Of a DNA stretch of 64,000 nucleotides, positions 54,662 through 62,916 are shown piece after piece. The position numbers were made by a program, and so were the translations under genes. Under the pieces are notes generated by a model that saw only the letters and a program-made list of their open reading frames with translations, searched no databases and was not told where the DNA came from. Positions within the stretch are counted from its first letter, which is position 1. Each line of letters opens with the position of its first letter. The stretch is from contig NZ_CAJHBI010000002.1 of NCBI RefSeq assembly GCF_904846605.1, forward strand, positions 62,001-126,000. The letters run 5' to 3'. The DNA comes from Psychrobacter sp. 72-O-c. GTDB taxonomy: Bacteria > Pseudomonadota > Gammaproteobacteria > Pseudomonadales > Moraxellaceae.

Positions 54662-56323
54662 ATGGCTCAATATATTTACACGATGAACAACGTGTCAAAA
54701 CTTGTTCCGCCTAAACGCGAGATCTTAAAAAATATCAATCTGTCCTTTTTTCCTGGCGCCAAAATTGGTGTATTGGGTATCAATGGTTCAGGTAAATCGA
54801 CTTTGCTACGCATTATGGCCGGCGTTGATACCGAATTCAGTGGTGAGGCACGTGCGCAAACAGGCACTAAAATTGGTTATTTACCACAAGAGCCGCAGTT
54901 AGATGACAGCAAAGACGTGCGCGGTAATGTCGAAGATGGTATGCGTGAAGCCTTAGATGCGCTATCGCGTCTGGATGCTATTTACGGCGAATACGCCGAC
55001 CCTGATGCAGACTTTGATAAGCTGGCTGAAGAACAAGGTAAGATGGAAGATATCATCCAAACGTGGGATGCACATACCTTAGATACCCAGTTAGAAAAAG
55101 CGGCCGACGCCTTACGTCTGCCACCATGGGATGCTGACGTGAGTAGACTATCCGGTGGTGAAAAACGCCGTGTGGCCTTATGCCGTCTGCTGTTATCACG
55201 CCCTGATATGCTATTACTTGACGAACCGACCAACCATTTGGACGCTGAATCTGTCGCATGGCTTGAGCAGTTCTTGCAAAATTATAGCGGTACTATCGTG
55301 GCTATTACCCATGATCGCTATTTCTTGGATAATGTGGCGCAGTGGATTTTGGAGCTTGACCGTGGCCATGGCTATCCGTATGAAGGCAACTATACTCAGT
55401 GGCTAGAGCAAAAGAACACCCGTCTAGAGCAACAGAATAAGCAAGAAGAGTCATTTGCTAAAGCCCTGAAAAAAGAGCTGGAGTGGATTCGTAAAAACCA
55501 AAAAGGCCAACAGGCCAAATCTAAATCTCGTGTACAGCGTTTTGAAGAGTTAAACTCGCAAGAGTTCCAAAAACGTAACGAAACCTCTGAGATTTATATT
55601 CCACCTGGTCCACGTCTAGGTAATAAAGTCATTGAAATTAATGATATTGCCAAATCATTTGGTGACCGTTTGTTGTACGAAAACCTAAGCTTTAACGTGC
55701 CAGCGGGTGCTATCGTCGGTATCATCGGTCCGAATGGTGCGGGTAAAACCACATTATTTAATATGATTACTGAGCGTGACACTCCAGATGCTGGTTCAGT
55801 TGATTTGGGTGAAAGCGTTAGTGTCGCTTATGTTGGTCAGGTTCGTGATAACTTAAACGATGACAAAACCGTTTGGGAAGAAATTTCTGATGGTCTAGAT
55901 ATCATTACCGTTGGCGAATATACCACGCCGAGCCGTGCTTATATCGGCCGCTTCAATTTTAAAGGCTCAGACCAACAAAAACGCGTCGGTCAACTGTCTG
56001 GTGGTGAGCGTAACCGCTTGCAACTGGCGAAGACTCTGAAGCAAGGCGCGAACGTACTGTTACTCGATGAACCATCGAACGATTTGGACATTGAAACTTT
56101 ACGTGCGCTAGAAGATGCTATTCAGGTTTTCCCTGGTACAGTAATGGTGGTCTCGCATGATCGCTGGTTCCTTGACCGTATTGCCACTCATATCTTGGCG
56201 TTCGAAGAAGAGGGTCCCATTTGGTTTGACGGTAACTACTCTGAGTTTGAGACCTATCGTAAAAAACAATTAGGCGCTGATTCTGGTCCTAAGCGTATGA
56301 AGTATAAGAAAATTACTAACTAA
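54662..56323 (+). CDS. ettA: Energy-dependent translational throttle protein EttA (ABC-F)
   Basis: A ribosome-associated ABC-F ATPase that binds the E site and regulates first peptide-bond formation in response to ATP/ADP. The 553-residue protein has two nucleotide-binding domains: Walker A GINGSGKSTLL and GPNGAGKTTLF, signatures LSGGEKRRVAL and LSGGERNRLQL, and Walker B LLLDEPTNHLD and LLLDEPSNDLD. The P-site interaction segment (KQEESFAKALKKELEWIRKN) lies between them. The frame is open from 54587; I use the ATG at 54662 after GGAG, giving MAQYIYTMNNVSK, which matches the family start. A terminator shared with plsB follows. Confidence 0.97.
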   Translation: MAQYIYTMNNVSKLVPPKREILKNINLSFFPGAKIGVLGINGSGKSTLLRIMAGVDTEFSGEARAQTGTKIGYLPQEPQLDDSKDVRGNVEDGMREALDALSRLDAIYGEYADPDADFDKLAEEQGKMEDIIQTWDAHTLDTQLEKAADALRLPPWDADVSRLSGGEKRRVALCRLLLSRPDMLLLDEPTNHLDAESVAWLEQFLQNYSGTIVAITHDRYFLDNVAQWILELDRGHGYPYEGNYTQWLEQKNTRLEQQNKQEESFAKALKKELEWIRKNQKGQQAKSKSRVQRFEELNSQEFQKRNETSEIYIPPGPRLGNKVIEINDIAKSFGDRLLYENLSFNVPAGAIVGIIGPNGAGKTTLFNMITERDTPDAGSVDLGESVSVAYVGQVRDNLNDDKTVWEEISDGLDIITVGEYTTPSRAYIGRFNFKGSDQQKRVGQLSGGERNRLQLAKTLKQGANVLLLDEPSNDLDIETLRALEDAIQVFPGTVMVVSHDRWFLDRIATHILAFEEEGPIWFDGNYSEFETYRKKQLGADSGPKRMKYKKITN

Positions 56324-56353
56324 GTTTAAACTATAGATCATTTATAAATATGC

Positions 56354-56387
56354 AAAAAAAGACCTCTAATCAATTAGAGGTCTTTTT
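56354..56387. terminator. Bidirectional intrinsic terminator
   Basis: AAAAAGACCTCTAAT and ATTAGAGGTCTTTTT pair with a 2-nt loop between the converging ettA and plsB genes. Confidence 0.92.
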
Positions 56388-56458
56388 ATTGGGCTGCTAT
56401 TTTATCAAGTTGGCGTTAATTTTTTATTGAATGGGCATTAAGCTGTTTTCCATTCACA

Positions 56459-59278
56459 TTAACGCTTACGCCCAAATTTACGTTGTTTTTTATTGCTGAT
56501 TTCAGTAATCGCATGGGCAATTTCTTCTTCATCAAGGCTTGCGACTTGCTGCAGAATTTGCATCATATCGGGGCTCAGCACATATTTGGCATGATGAGCG
56601 ATGTCATCGATACGTTGATCAAAAGTCAATATGCCAGTCTCTTCCTCTTTTCGTAGATAGTCGAGGCGGATAAGCGCGTTAACAAAGCTGAGAAATAATG
56701 AGCGATCAAAGAAATCAGGAATATCATCGGCATAGAGCACAGACAAACGCTGGCCTAGTAGATGGCAGAGATCAACTACTTCGTCTGCGGTCAAGTTACC
56801 TGAACCTTGCTGAGCCAGTAGGGCCAGGGTCATAAAGTAACGTTCAAGGCTTTGCTCAACGGGGGTGCCGAGCACCTCTAACTGCTGATAACGGTTACTA
56901 TTGGCTTCAGGGACGCTGAGCATGCCGTCACTTAATTCAACAATAAGACCATGAGTCAACATATTATCAATCTTTTGATTGAGGGTATCGGTTAAACCAT
57001 GGGCGGGATAATATAAAAATAATTCGCTTTGTAAGAAAGGATATAGCTGCTCCACAATACCATCTAAGCGACTGCGCTCGATACGGCCATTACGGGCTAC
57101 TAAGGCCGCTAGGAACGACTGTAGAATAAATACATGCAAGATATTATTACGGAAATAGCTGAGTAATGCCGCTTGCTTGTCCGCCACTTGAATAATATCA
57201 CCTAAGATATGCGGCGTACGTTCAATAAGCTTGAGCTTAATACCATAATCAATGATTTGCTGCGGGCTCATATCAGTGATGATCGTATCATCGGAATAAG
57301 GCTGCTTGCGCGCGATACTTTGGTAAAGAAAGATTTGATCCCGGCAAATTTCCTCATCTAATGCTGATTTTGGTGCTGATAGTAGTACTAAGGACAACAG
57401 CGATACCGGGTTGATTACCGCTGCTTTATTAATATGCTGCATAATCTTGACGCCAATATTATCGACCATGGCGCTGGTCTTGTCATCGAGCGGCGTATCT
57501 GTGCGATTAGCAGGCAAGCTGTTAGCAGGCACATCGAACTTTTCCATAAAATCGGTAAGATGTAAGGGTGTACCAAAACTTAGATGGACATTACCAAAGA
57601 TGCGCTCAATCTTACGCCCAACTTTTAGTAACCCCATTAAGGATTCTGACTCTTTTGGTTTGCCTTTTAACTCACCAACGTAAGTGCCGCCTTCCATGAT
57701 GCGCTCGTAGCCGATATAAGTTGGAATGAATACTACCGGTTTATTGGTTTGGCGTAACTGACTGTGAATCGTCATCGCTAACATGCCCATCTTCGGTGGC
57801 AGCAGTCTTCCTGTGCGCGAGCGCCCGCCTTCAATAAAGTACTCAATAGGGGTGTTTCGGGTGATGAGGGTATGCATATATTCGCGTAATACAGCGGTAT
57901 ACAGCGGATTACCGCGAAAGCTGCGACGAATATAAAAGGCGACTGCACCGCGAAGCATGGGACCTAAGATTGGCACATCTAAGTTATCACCAGCGGCAAC
58001 ATAAGGAATACTCAGTCCACGCTTATATATAACATAAGACAGTAGAAGATAGTCGACATGGCTACGATGACAGGGCACATAAATAATTTCATGATCAGCC
58101 GCAAGCTCGCGCACACGCTCAAAATGATGCACTTCCACACCGTCATAGAGCCGCGTCCATAACCAAGTCAAAAACCGATCAAAGACCCGTATAATGGGGT
58201 GAGAGTAATTGTTGACCATCTCATTGGCATACCCTTTAGCTAGGCTTCGTGCCTCACGGGCGCTGATATCTGATGCTTTGGCTTCGCTTTCTATCGCATA
58301 CTTGATGGCAGGTGAATAAATCAGCTTATCTACCAAGTTACGCCGATCTGATAAATCAGGACCGAGCATACTGGCGCGCTGTTTATCAAGGTAAATGTTG
58401 AGCTGCTGCTGTAACGTGTGCACCAGCTCGCGATTGGTATTAGCAGAGGGAACTAAGGCCTTAGTAATTTTCTGTGTGACGCTGTCTTGACTTAAATTAC
58501 CTTGTAAATCAACTGAAACGGCGCTGCTATCCACACCATCAAGGTTTTCAACATTATCAAGGCTAATATCCGTGCTATTAACACTATGAAGAGCTACTGG
58601 CTCATCTGTGCTGTCATGCAGGCTTTGATAAATAATCTTGCGCAAATCTTGCGAGGGATGGAATTGTACAAAGGTATCGCGTCCCATCACTCCAATATTA
58701 AATAACTGCTTGGTAATGCTTGGATCTTCCCAGTTATCGGCCGCTAGCAGTTTAAATAGAGAATCCTCTTTGTCAGGGGCGCGTCCCCAAAGGATAGAGA
58801 CGGGTACCAACCTTATCTGCAAGTCTGGATACTGTAAAGTGGCAGCGACTAAACGCGAGAGACGCGGCGACAGCTGGTCATCTTTAGCCTTTGGATGATG
58901 TAAAAATATAATAGCCGCATTCTCACGAATTTGATGGGCAGTATCTTTTACCCCGACCAAAGCAGGCGGTAGCTTATGCTCTTGAGTTTGCAGATCAATC
59001 AAAATACTATTAGAGCGCGAATAATCTTGTAGCACATAAAAGGTTAGCGTCTGATCATCAGCATCAAATTCTGGTAGCTCGCCTAAAAGCTTAGGCTTGA
59101 CGGCCACGTCGAGCGTCTGCCCTGATATCTTGCGATAAAGCTGACTAATCGGTGCATTAGAATAGGATTTTGCAACTATTGGATTGGCGTCAGCGGCTGA
59201 AGTAGTACCAGTTTCTAAGGTAGTATTATTGACTACTGGTGCCTTAAAAATCCGTTTTTTTAGGAACTTTGGTATCAT
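56459..59278 (-). CDS. plsB: Glycerol-3-phosphate 1-O-acyltransferase
   Basis: First acylation of glycerol 3-phosphate in phospholipid synthesis, at the inner membrane. The 939-residue protein has the acyltransferase block I VPCHRSHVDYLLL (HX4D, near residue 403), block II GAVAFYIRRSF, block III EYFIEGGRSRTGRLLPPK, and block IV VFIPTYIGYERIMEGG. It is about 130 residues longer than E. coli PlsB; part of the extra length is a Ser/Asp/Val-rich stretch near 225-270 and an N-terminal extension, and the C-terminus is basic (KKQRKFGRKR). No ribosome site is obvious. It converges on ettA. Confidence 0.95.
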   Translation of the reverse strand: MIPKFLKKRIFKAPVVNNTTLETGTTSAADANPIVAKSYSNAPISQLYRKISGQTLDVAVKPKLLGELPEFDADDQTLTFYVLQDYSRSNSILIDLQTQEHKLPPALVGVKDTAHQIRENAAIIFLHHPKAKDDQLSPRLSRLVAATLQYPDLQIRLVPVSILWGRAPDKEDSLFKLLAADNWEDPSITKQLFNIGVMGRDTFVQFHPSQDLRKIIYQSLHDSTDEPVALHSVNSTDISLDNVENLDGVDSSAVSVDLQGNLSQDSVTQKITKALVPSANTNRELVHTLQQQLNIYLDKQRASMLGPDLSDRRNLVDKLIYSPAIKYAIESEAKASDISAREARSLAKGYANEMVNNYSHPIIRVFDRFLTWLWTRLYDGVEVHHFERVRELAADHEIIYVPCHRSHVDYLLLSYVIYKRGLSIPYVAAGDNLDVPILGPMLRGAVAFYIRRSFRGNPLYTAVLREYMHTLITRNTPIEYFIEGGRSRTGRLLPPKMGMLAMTIHSQLRQTNKPVVFIPTYIGYERIMEGGTYVGELKGKPKESESLMGLLKVGRKIERIFGNVHLSFGTPLHLTDFMEKFDVPANSLPANRTDTPLDDKTSAMVDNIGVKIMQHINKAAVINPVSLLSLVLLSAPKSALDEEICRDQIFLYQSIARKQPYSDDTIITDMSPQQIIDYGIKLKLIERTPHILGDIIQVADKQAALLSYFRNNILHVFILQSFLAALVARNGRIERSRLDGIVEQLYPFLQSELFLYYPAHGLTDTLNQKIDNMLTHGLIVELSDGMLSVPEANSNRYQQLEVLGTPVEQSLERYFMTLALLAQQGSGNLTADEVVDLCHLLGQRLSVLYADDIPDFFDRSLFLSFVNALIRLDYLRKEEETGILTFDQRIDDIAHHAKYVLSPDMMQILQQVASLDEEEIAHAITEISNKKQRKFGRKR

Positions 59279-59551
59279 AATAAAAAGTCAAATTTGTCAA
59301 ATATAATGGGCGTATGATGCCATAAAAGCAGACAAAGCGATATATAGTGTCTGTATTTACCATTAATAATATAAGGCCATAATAAGGTTCTCTGAATCAT
59401 CATTTAAATGACTAGATACTTAGAGCATCAGCTATTTACAGTGTTAAATATTTAGGCCATCGACTATTTAAACTAACAGCATATATGCGTAAGATGAGTA
59501 ACGCTATACTTAAGCTTATCTTCTATCACCACTCATTGAAGTTCGACACTT

Positions 59552-60022
59552 ATGACTCCTGCTATCAAACTTGCCAAACAGCTTGGCCTTGATTATCAGC
59601 TACACGAATATAGGCATGATAATAGTGCAACCTCTTATGGATTAGAAGCGGCTGAAAAACTAGGTGTTACTGCCGCACAAGTTTTTAAAACGTTAGTGGT
59701 AGCAACGGAAACTGGCGCGTTAGCAGTCGCTATTGTGCCCGTCGATACAACATTGAATTTTAAGAAAATGGCCAAAGCGCTTAGCTGCAAAAAGGTACAA
59801 ATGGCCGATCCCAAGCAAGTCGCGCGTAGTACCGGCTATGTACTTGGCGGCGTCAGTCCATTAGGGCAAAAAAAACGCTTAACGACAGTAATAGACGTAT
59901 CGGCGCAAGTACAACCAACCATTTACGTCAGTGCGGGACGTCGTGGGTTGGAGATTGAGCTACCTCCGAAGCAGTTGGCGGAAGTGTTAAATGCTTGCTT
60001 TGTAGATATTGCCGATAGCTAA
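59552..60022 (+). CDS. ybaK: Cys-tRNA(Pro)/Cys-tRNA(Cys) deacylase, YbaK type
   Basis: A 156-residue YbaK-family protein that clears mischarged Cys-tRNA(Pro). It has YQLHEYRHDNSATSYGLEAA, QVFKTLVV (Lys of the active site), AIVPVDTTLNFKKMAKAL, GYVLGGVSPLGQKKRLTTVI and VSAGRRGLEIEL. The length is normal. The stop codon is part of the first unit of a 7-bp tandem repeat (60016-60057). A tautomerase gene follows 111 bp downstream on the same strand; no functional link is known. Confidence 0.93.
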   Translation: MTPAIKLAKQLGLDYQLHEYRHDNSATSYGLEAAEKLGVTAAQVFKTLVVATETGALAVAIVPVDTTLNFKKMAKALSCKKVQMADPKQVARSTGYVLGGVSPLGQKKRLTTVIDVSAQVQPTIYVSAGRRGLEIELPPKQLAEVLNACFVDIADS

Positions 60023-60057
60023 TAGCTAATAACTAATAGCTGATAATTAACAGCTAT
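60016..60057. repeat. Heptanucleotide tandem repeat (TAGCTAA-like) across the ybaK stop
   Basis: Six 7-bp units start at 60016: TAGCTAA, TAGCTAA, TAACTAA, TAGCTGA, TAATTAA, CAGCTAT. The first supplies the ybaK stop codon. The pattern fits replication slippage followed by drift. Confidence 0.75.
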
Positions 60058-60133
60058 TATAGATTTTCAAACTTGCTAAGCTCTAATTTTAAATGGATAA
60101 CCCTATACTACACTTACTACAAGGATGCTACGT

Positions 60134-60508
60134 ATGCCGCATTTAACTATTCAAGCCACACCTAATGTCACCATCCCTCATGCTGAGTCTTTACTGAAAA
60201 CGCTCAATAAAGCGCTTTGGGATAGTGGGCACTTTGGTAAGCCCACTGATATTAAGGCTCGCATGCTCCCAATAACGACCTTTTTAGTAGGAGTAGAAGA
60301 TGATGAGCAAGAGCATGGTTTTATTTACGCGCATTTTAAATTAATGGCAGGTCGTGATATCAATGTGCGCAATCAGTTGGCAGAGCTACTGTTTGCTACC
60401 ATAGAGGATAAGCTAGGCGCAGCGCAGTCAGGTCGCACGGCGCTACAAATATGCGTCGAAGTAGAAGAGATTAGCGCTGTTTATCAAAAGAAAATGCTTA
60501 GTCGTTGA
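60134..60508 (+). CDS. 5-carboxymethyl-2-hydroxymuconate isomerase-like tautomerase
   Basis: A 124-residue protein of the CHMI branch of the tautomerase superfamily. Those enzymes use an N-terminal proline as base, so the start matters: ATG at 60134 leaves Pro as residue 2 (PHLTIQATPNV), whereas ATG at 60125 overlaps the AAGGA ribosome site and would bury it. Other family features are FLVGVEDDEQEHGFIYAHFK and MAGRDINVRNQLAELLF. In homoprotocatechuate degradation CHMI isomerises a ring-cleavage product. No other hpa genes are near, so the substrate here is open. Confidence 0.88.
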   Translation: MPHLTIQATPNVTIPHAESLLKTLNKALWDSGHFGKPTDIKARMLPITTFLVGVEDDEQEHGFIYAHFKLMAGRDINVRNQLAELLFATIEDKLGAAQSGRTALQICVEVEEISAVYQKKMLSR

Positions 60509-60609
60509 GAGTGAGGTTTTAAGCTTTGGGCTTCTGTTTTACGAATGACGAAAGTTTTTATTGAAAAGTTATCGATGTTAGGAATTAATTTTGTTTCGAA
60601 TGAACAATA

Positions 60610-60641
60610 GAAAAAGCGCCCAGTATATAGGCGCTTTTTTA
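60610..60641. terminator. Bidirectional intrinsic terminator
   Basis: AAAAAGCGCC / GGCGCTTTTTT with a 9-nt loop sits between the converging tautomerase and acyl-CoA dehydrogenase genes. Confidence 0.88.
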
Positions 60642-60670
60642 GTTATTGCTGATTACTGCTTAATTAAATT

Positions 60671-62491
60671 CTAGTCTAAGAAAGCAAAGCTTTCAATCGG
60701 CATCGCAGTCATGCTCTCGCTTGGGGCGACCATAGCTTCGGCGTGACCTGAGGTACGTGGCAGAAGTTTGTCAAAATAGAACTCTGCGGTTTGGATTTTG
60801 GCTTCGTAAAATTCTGGTGCTTCTGTACCGCCATTTTCTAGCTTGTCATAGGCTACTGCTGCCATGCGCGCCCAGTGATAGCCCATCATTACATAGCCTG
60901 AGTACATCAAGAAGTCATCTGAAGCTGCTGAGATAATTTCACGGTCTTTACGTGCCATTAGCATCAAGCGAACCGTTAAAGTATTCCATTCGGCACATAG
61001 CTTAGTTAACGCCCAAACAAATTTGCGCATGTCTTTATCAAGCGCGTATTCACCACACCATTTCATGATGCTCGAGGTATAGTCGCGGATGATTTTACCT
61101 TTTGACTGTAAGATAACTTTACGGCCTAATAAATCTAATGCTTGAATACCGGTCGTACCTTCATACATAGTAGCAATACGGGCATCACGAGCAATCAGTT
61201 CCATACCCCATTCTTTGATATAACCGTGGCCACCGTAGATTTGTTGACCGTGTTTGGCCGCTTCAATACCTAGCTCAGTTAAGAAGCCTTTTAGGATTGG
61301 CGTGTAGAAGCCAAGCTTGTCATCCCACTTTTCAAATTCTTCATCATCCTCATTAACAATGCCTTGTGCCATCTTATCCGCATAGCGTGCTGAATGATAA
61401 ATCATTGAGCGACCGCCTTCGGCAAAGGCTTTTTGGGTCAATAGCATACGACGTACGTCCGCATGATGAATAATGGCATCAGCGACTTTTTCAGGATCTT
61501 TTGTACCTGATATTGCGCGCATAGAACGGCGATCTTTAGCATATGGTAGGGCGTTTTGGAATGACAATTCAGTATGTGCTAAGCCTTCGATACCGGTGCC
61601 GATACGCGCGGTATTCATAAAGGTGAACATGGCTTTGAGACCTTTATTCGGCTCACCAATGAGGTAAGCAACCGCCCCATCAAAGTTCAGTACACAAGTG
61701 GCTGATGAGTTGATACCCATTTTGTGTTCAATAGAACCACAAGTAACGCCATTACGCTCACCAATTTCACCTTCAGCATTCGGTAAAAATTTTGGTACGA
61801 TAAATAATGAAATACCGCGTGTGCCTTCTGGAGCATCCGGTAGGCGTGCTAGAACAATGTGAACGATGTTTTCGGTTAAATCATGCTCACCACTTGAGAT
61901 AAATATTTTGGTGCCGCTAAGCTTATAGCTTCCGTCATCTTGTGGTATGGCTTTTGACTTAACCTGGCCCAAGTCTGTACCACACTGTGGCTCAGTCAAA
62001 CACATAGTACCAGCCCAAGAGCCATCTACCAATTTATGTAAATAGGTCTCTTTTTGCTCATCGTTACCGTATTGCATTATAGTATTGATACAACCGGTCG
62101 ATAGACCAGGATACATCGCCCACGGCCAGTTTGCCGTACCGATCATTTCAGCTTTGATTAGGTTCAATGAGGTCGGTAAGTTCATACCGCCGTATTCTTC
62201 AGGATAAGAAATACCTTGCCAACCACCCTCTATAAACTGGTTGTAAGCTTCTTTAAAGCCTTTGGGCGTTGTTACCACGCCGTTATCAAAATGACAGCCT
62301 TCTGCATCTGCTGGCTGATAAAGAGGAGCAAGGACGTTTTCGGCAAAATCAGCCATCCCTTGCAAAACCATATCGACCGTTTCAGGATCGGCATTGTGGC
62401 CATTATCTAAGTCCTTATAATGAGTTTGAAAATCAAATACATCATTAATCAAAAACTTAATATCACGTAAGGGGGCTTTGTAAGTTAACAT
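60671..62491 (-). CDS. Acyl-CoA dehydrogenase, long (606-residue) type
   Basis: FAD enzyme oxidising acyl-CoA to enoyl-CoA in fatty-acid breakdown. The 606-residue length and C-terminal extra domain place it with the group often named 3-methylmercaptopropionyl-CoA dehydrogenase (DmdC), which mostly acts on ordinary acyl-CoAs. Seen are GWQGISYPEEYGGMNLP, MCLTEPQCGTDLGQV, SGTKIFISSGEHDL, the HKMGINSSATCVLNFDGA core, QIYGGHGYIKEWGMELIARD and the catalytic-base region ATMYEGTTGIQALDL. It is a single gene here; no acyl-CoA ligase or hydratase lies beside it. The true substrate is not determined by sequence. Confidence 0.93.
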   Translation of the reverse strand: MLTYKAPLRDIKFLINDVFDFQTHYKDLDNGHNADPETVDMVLQGMADFAENVLAPLYQPADAEGCHFDNGVVTTPKGFKEAYNQFIEGGWQGISYPEEYGGMNLPTSLNLIKAEMIGTANWPWAMYPGLSTGCINTIMQYGNDEQKETYLHKLVDGSWAGTMCLTEPQCGTDLGQVKSKAIPQDDGSYKLSGTKIFISSGEHDLTENIVHIVLARLPDAPEGTRGISLFIVPKFLPNAEGEIGERNGVTCGSIEHKMGINSSATCVLNFDGAVAYLIGEPNKGLKAMFTFMNTARIGTGIEGLAHTELSFQNALPYAKDRRSMRAISGTKDPEKVADAIIHHADVRRMLLTQKAFAEGGRSMIYHSARYADKMAQGIVNEDDEEFEKWDDKLGFYTPILKGFLTELGIEAAKHGQQIYGGHGYIKEWGMELIARDARIATMYEGTTGIQALDLLGRKVILQSKGKIIRDYTSSIMKWCGEYALDKDMRKFVWALTKLCAEWNTLTVRLMLMARKDREIISAASDDFLMYSGYVMMGYHWARMAAVAYDKLENGGTEAPEFYEAKIQTAEFYFDKLLPRTSGHAEAMVAPSESMTAMPIESFAFLD

Positions 62492-62916
62492 AGTCAGTCT
62501 CTTTATCTCGTTCGTTGACGTTGATTTACTAATTGGCTTTTATTCAGAGTATCTATTCAAAATGTCTATTCAAAGTATCAGGTATTAAGAGTCAGTTTTA
62601 TTAAGTATGGCTTACTCATAATTTTTTAGTTTAAGAATTTCTTAACGAATCAGCTTGCCGCAAGAATATCCTTAGTATAAGTCTTCTACAGCGACAAATA
62701 TATAATATATAACTAATATTCATGGTTCAACTAAAAAACAATAAATATAATTTATCAATAAAAGTTGATATACGACAAATAATCAACCGTAACGCATCAA
62801 TTAAATGCTAGTGATAAGACGTTCATCAGAATGTCTCAAAAAGCCAAGCTATACTTACTAAACTAACGATAAACGAAATAGAGTCAAGTTAATTTATTTA
62901 ATGAGGACAACATTTT
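62492..62916. other. Divergent spacer, nothing specific
   Basis: 425 bp of AT-rich sequence upstream of both the acyl-CoA dehydrogenase (minus) and the FUSC gene (plus). A short direct repeat CTATTCAAA(A/G)T occurs twice near 62552-62577. No gene was recognised. Confidence 0.4.
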
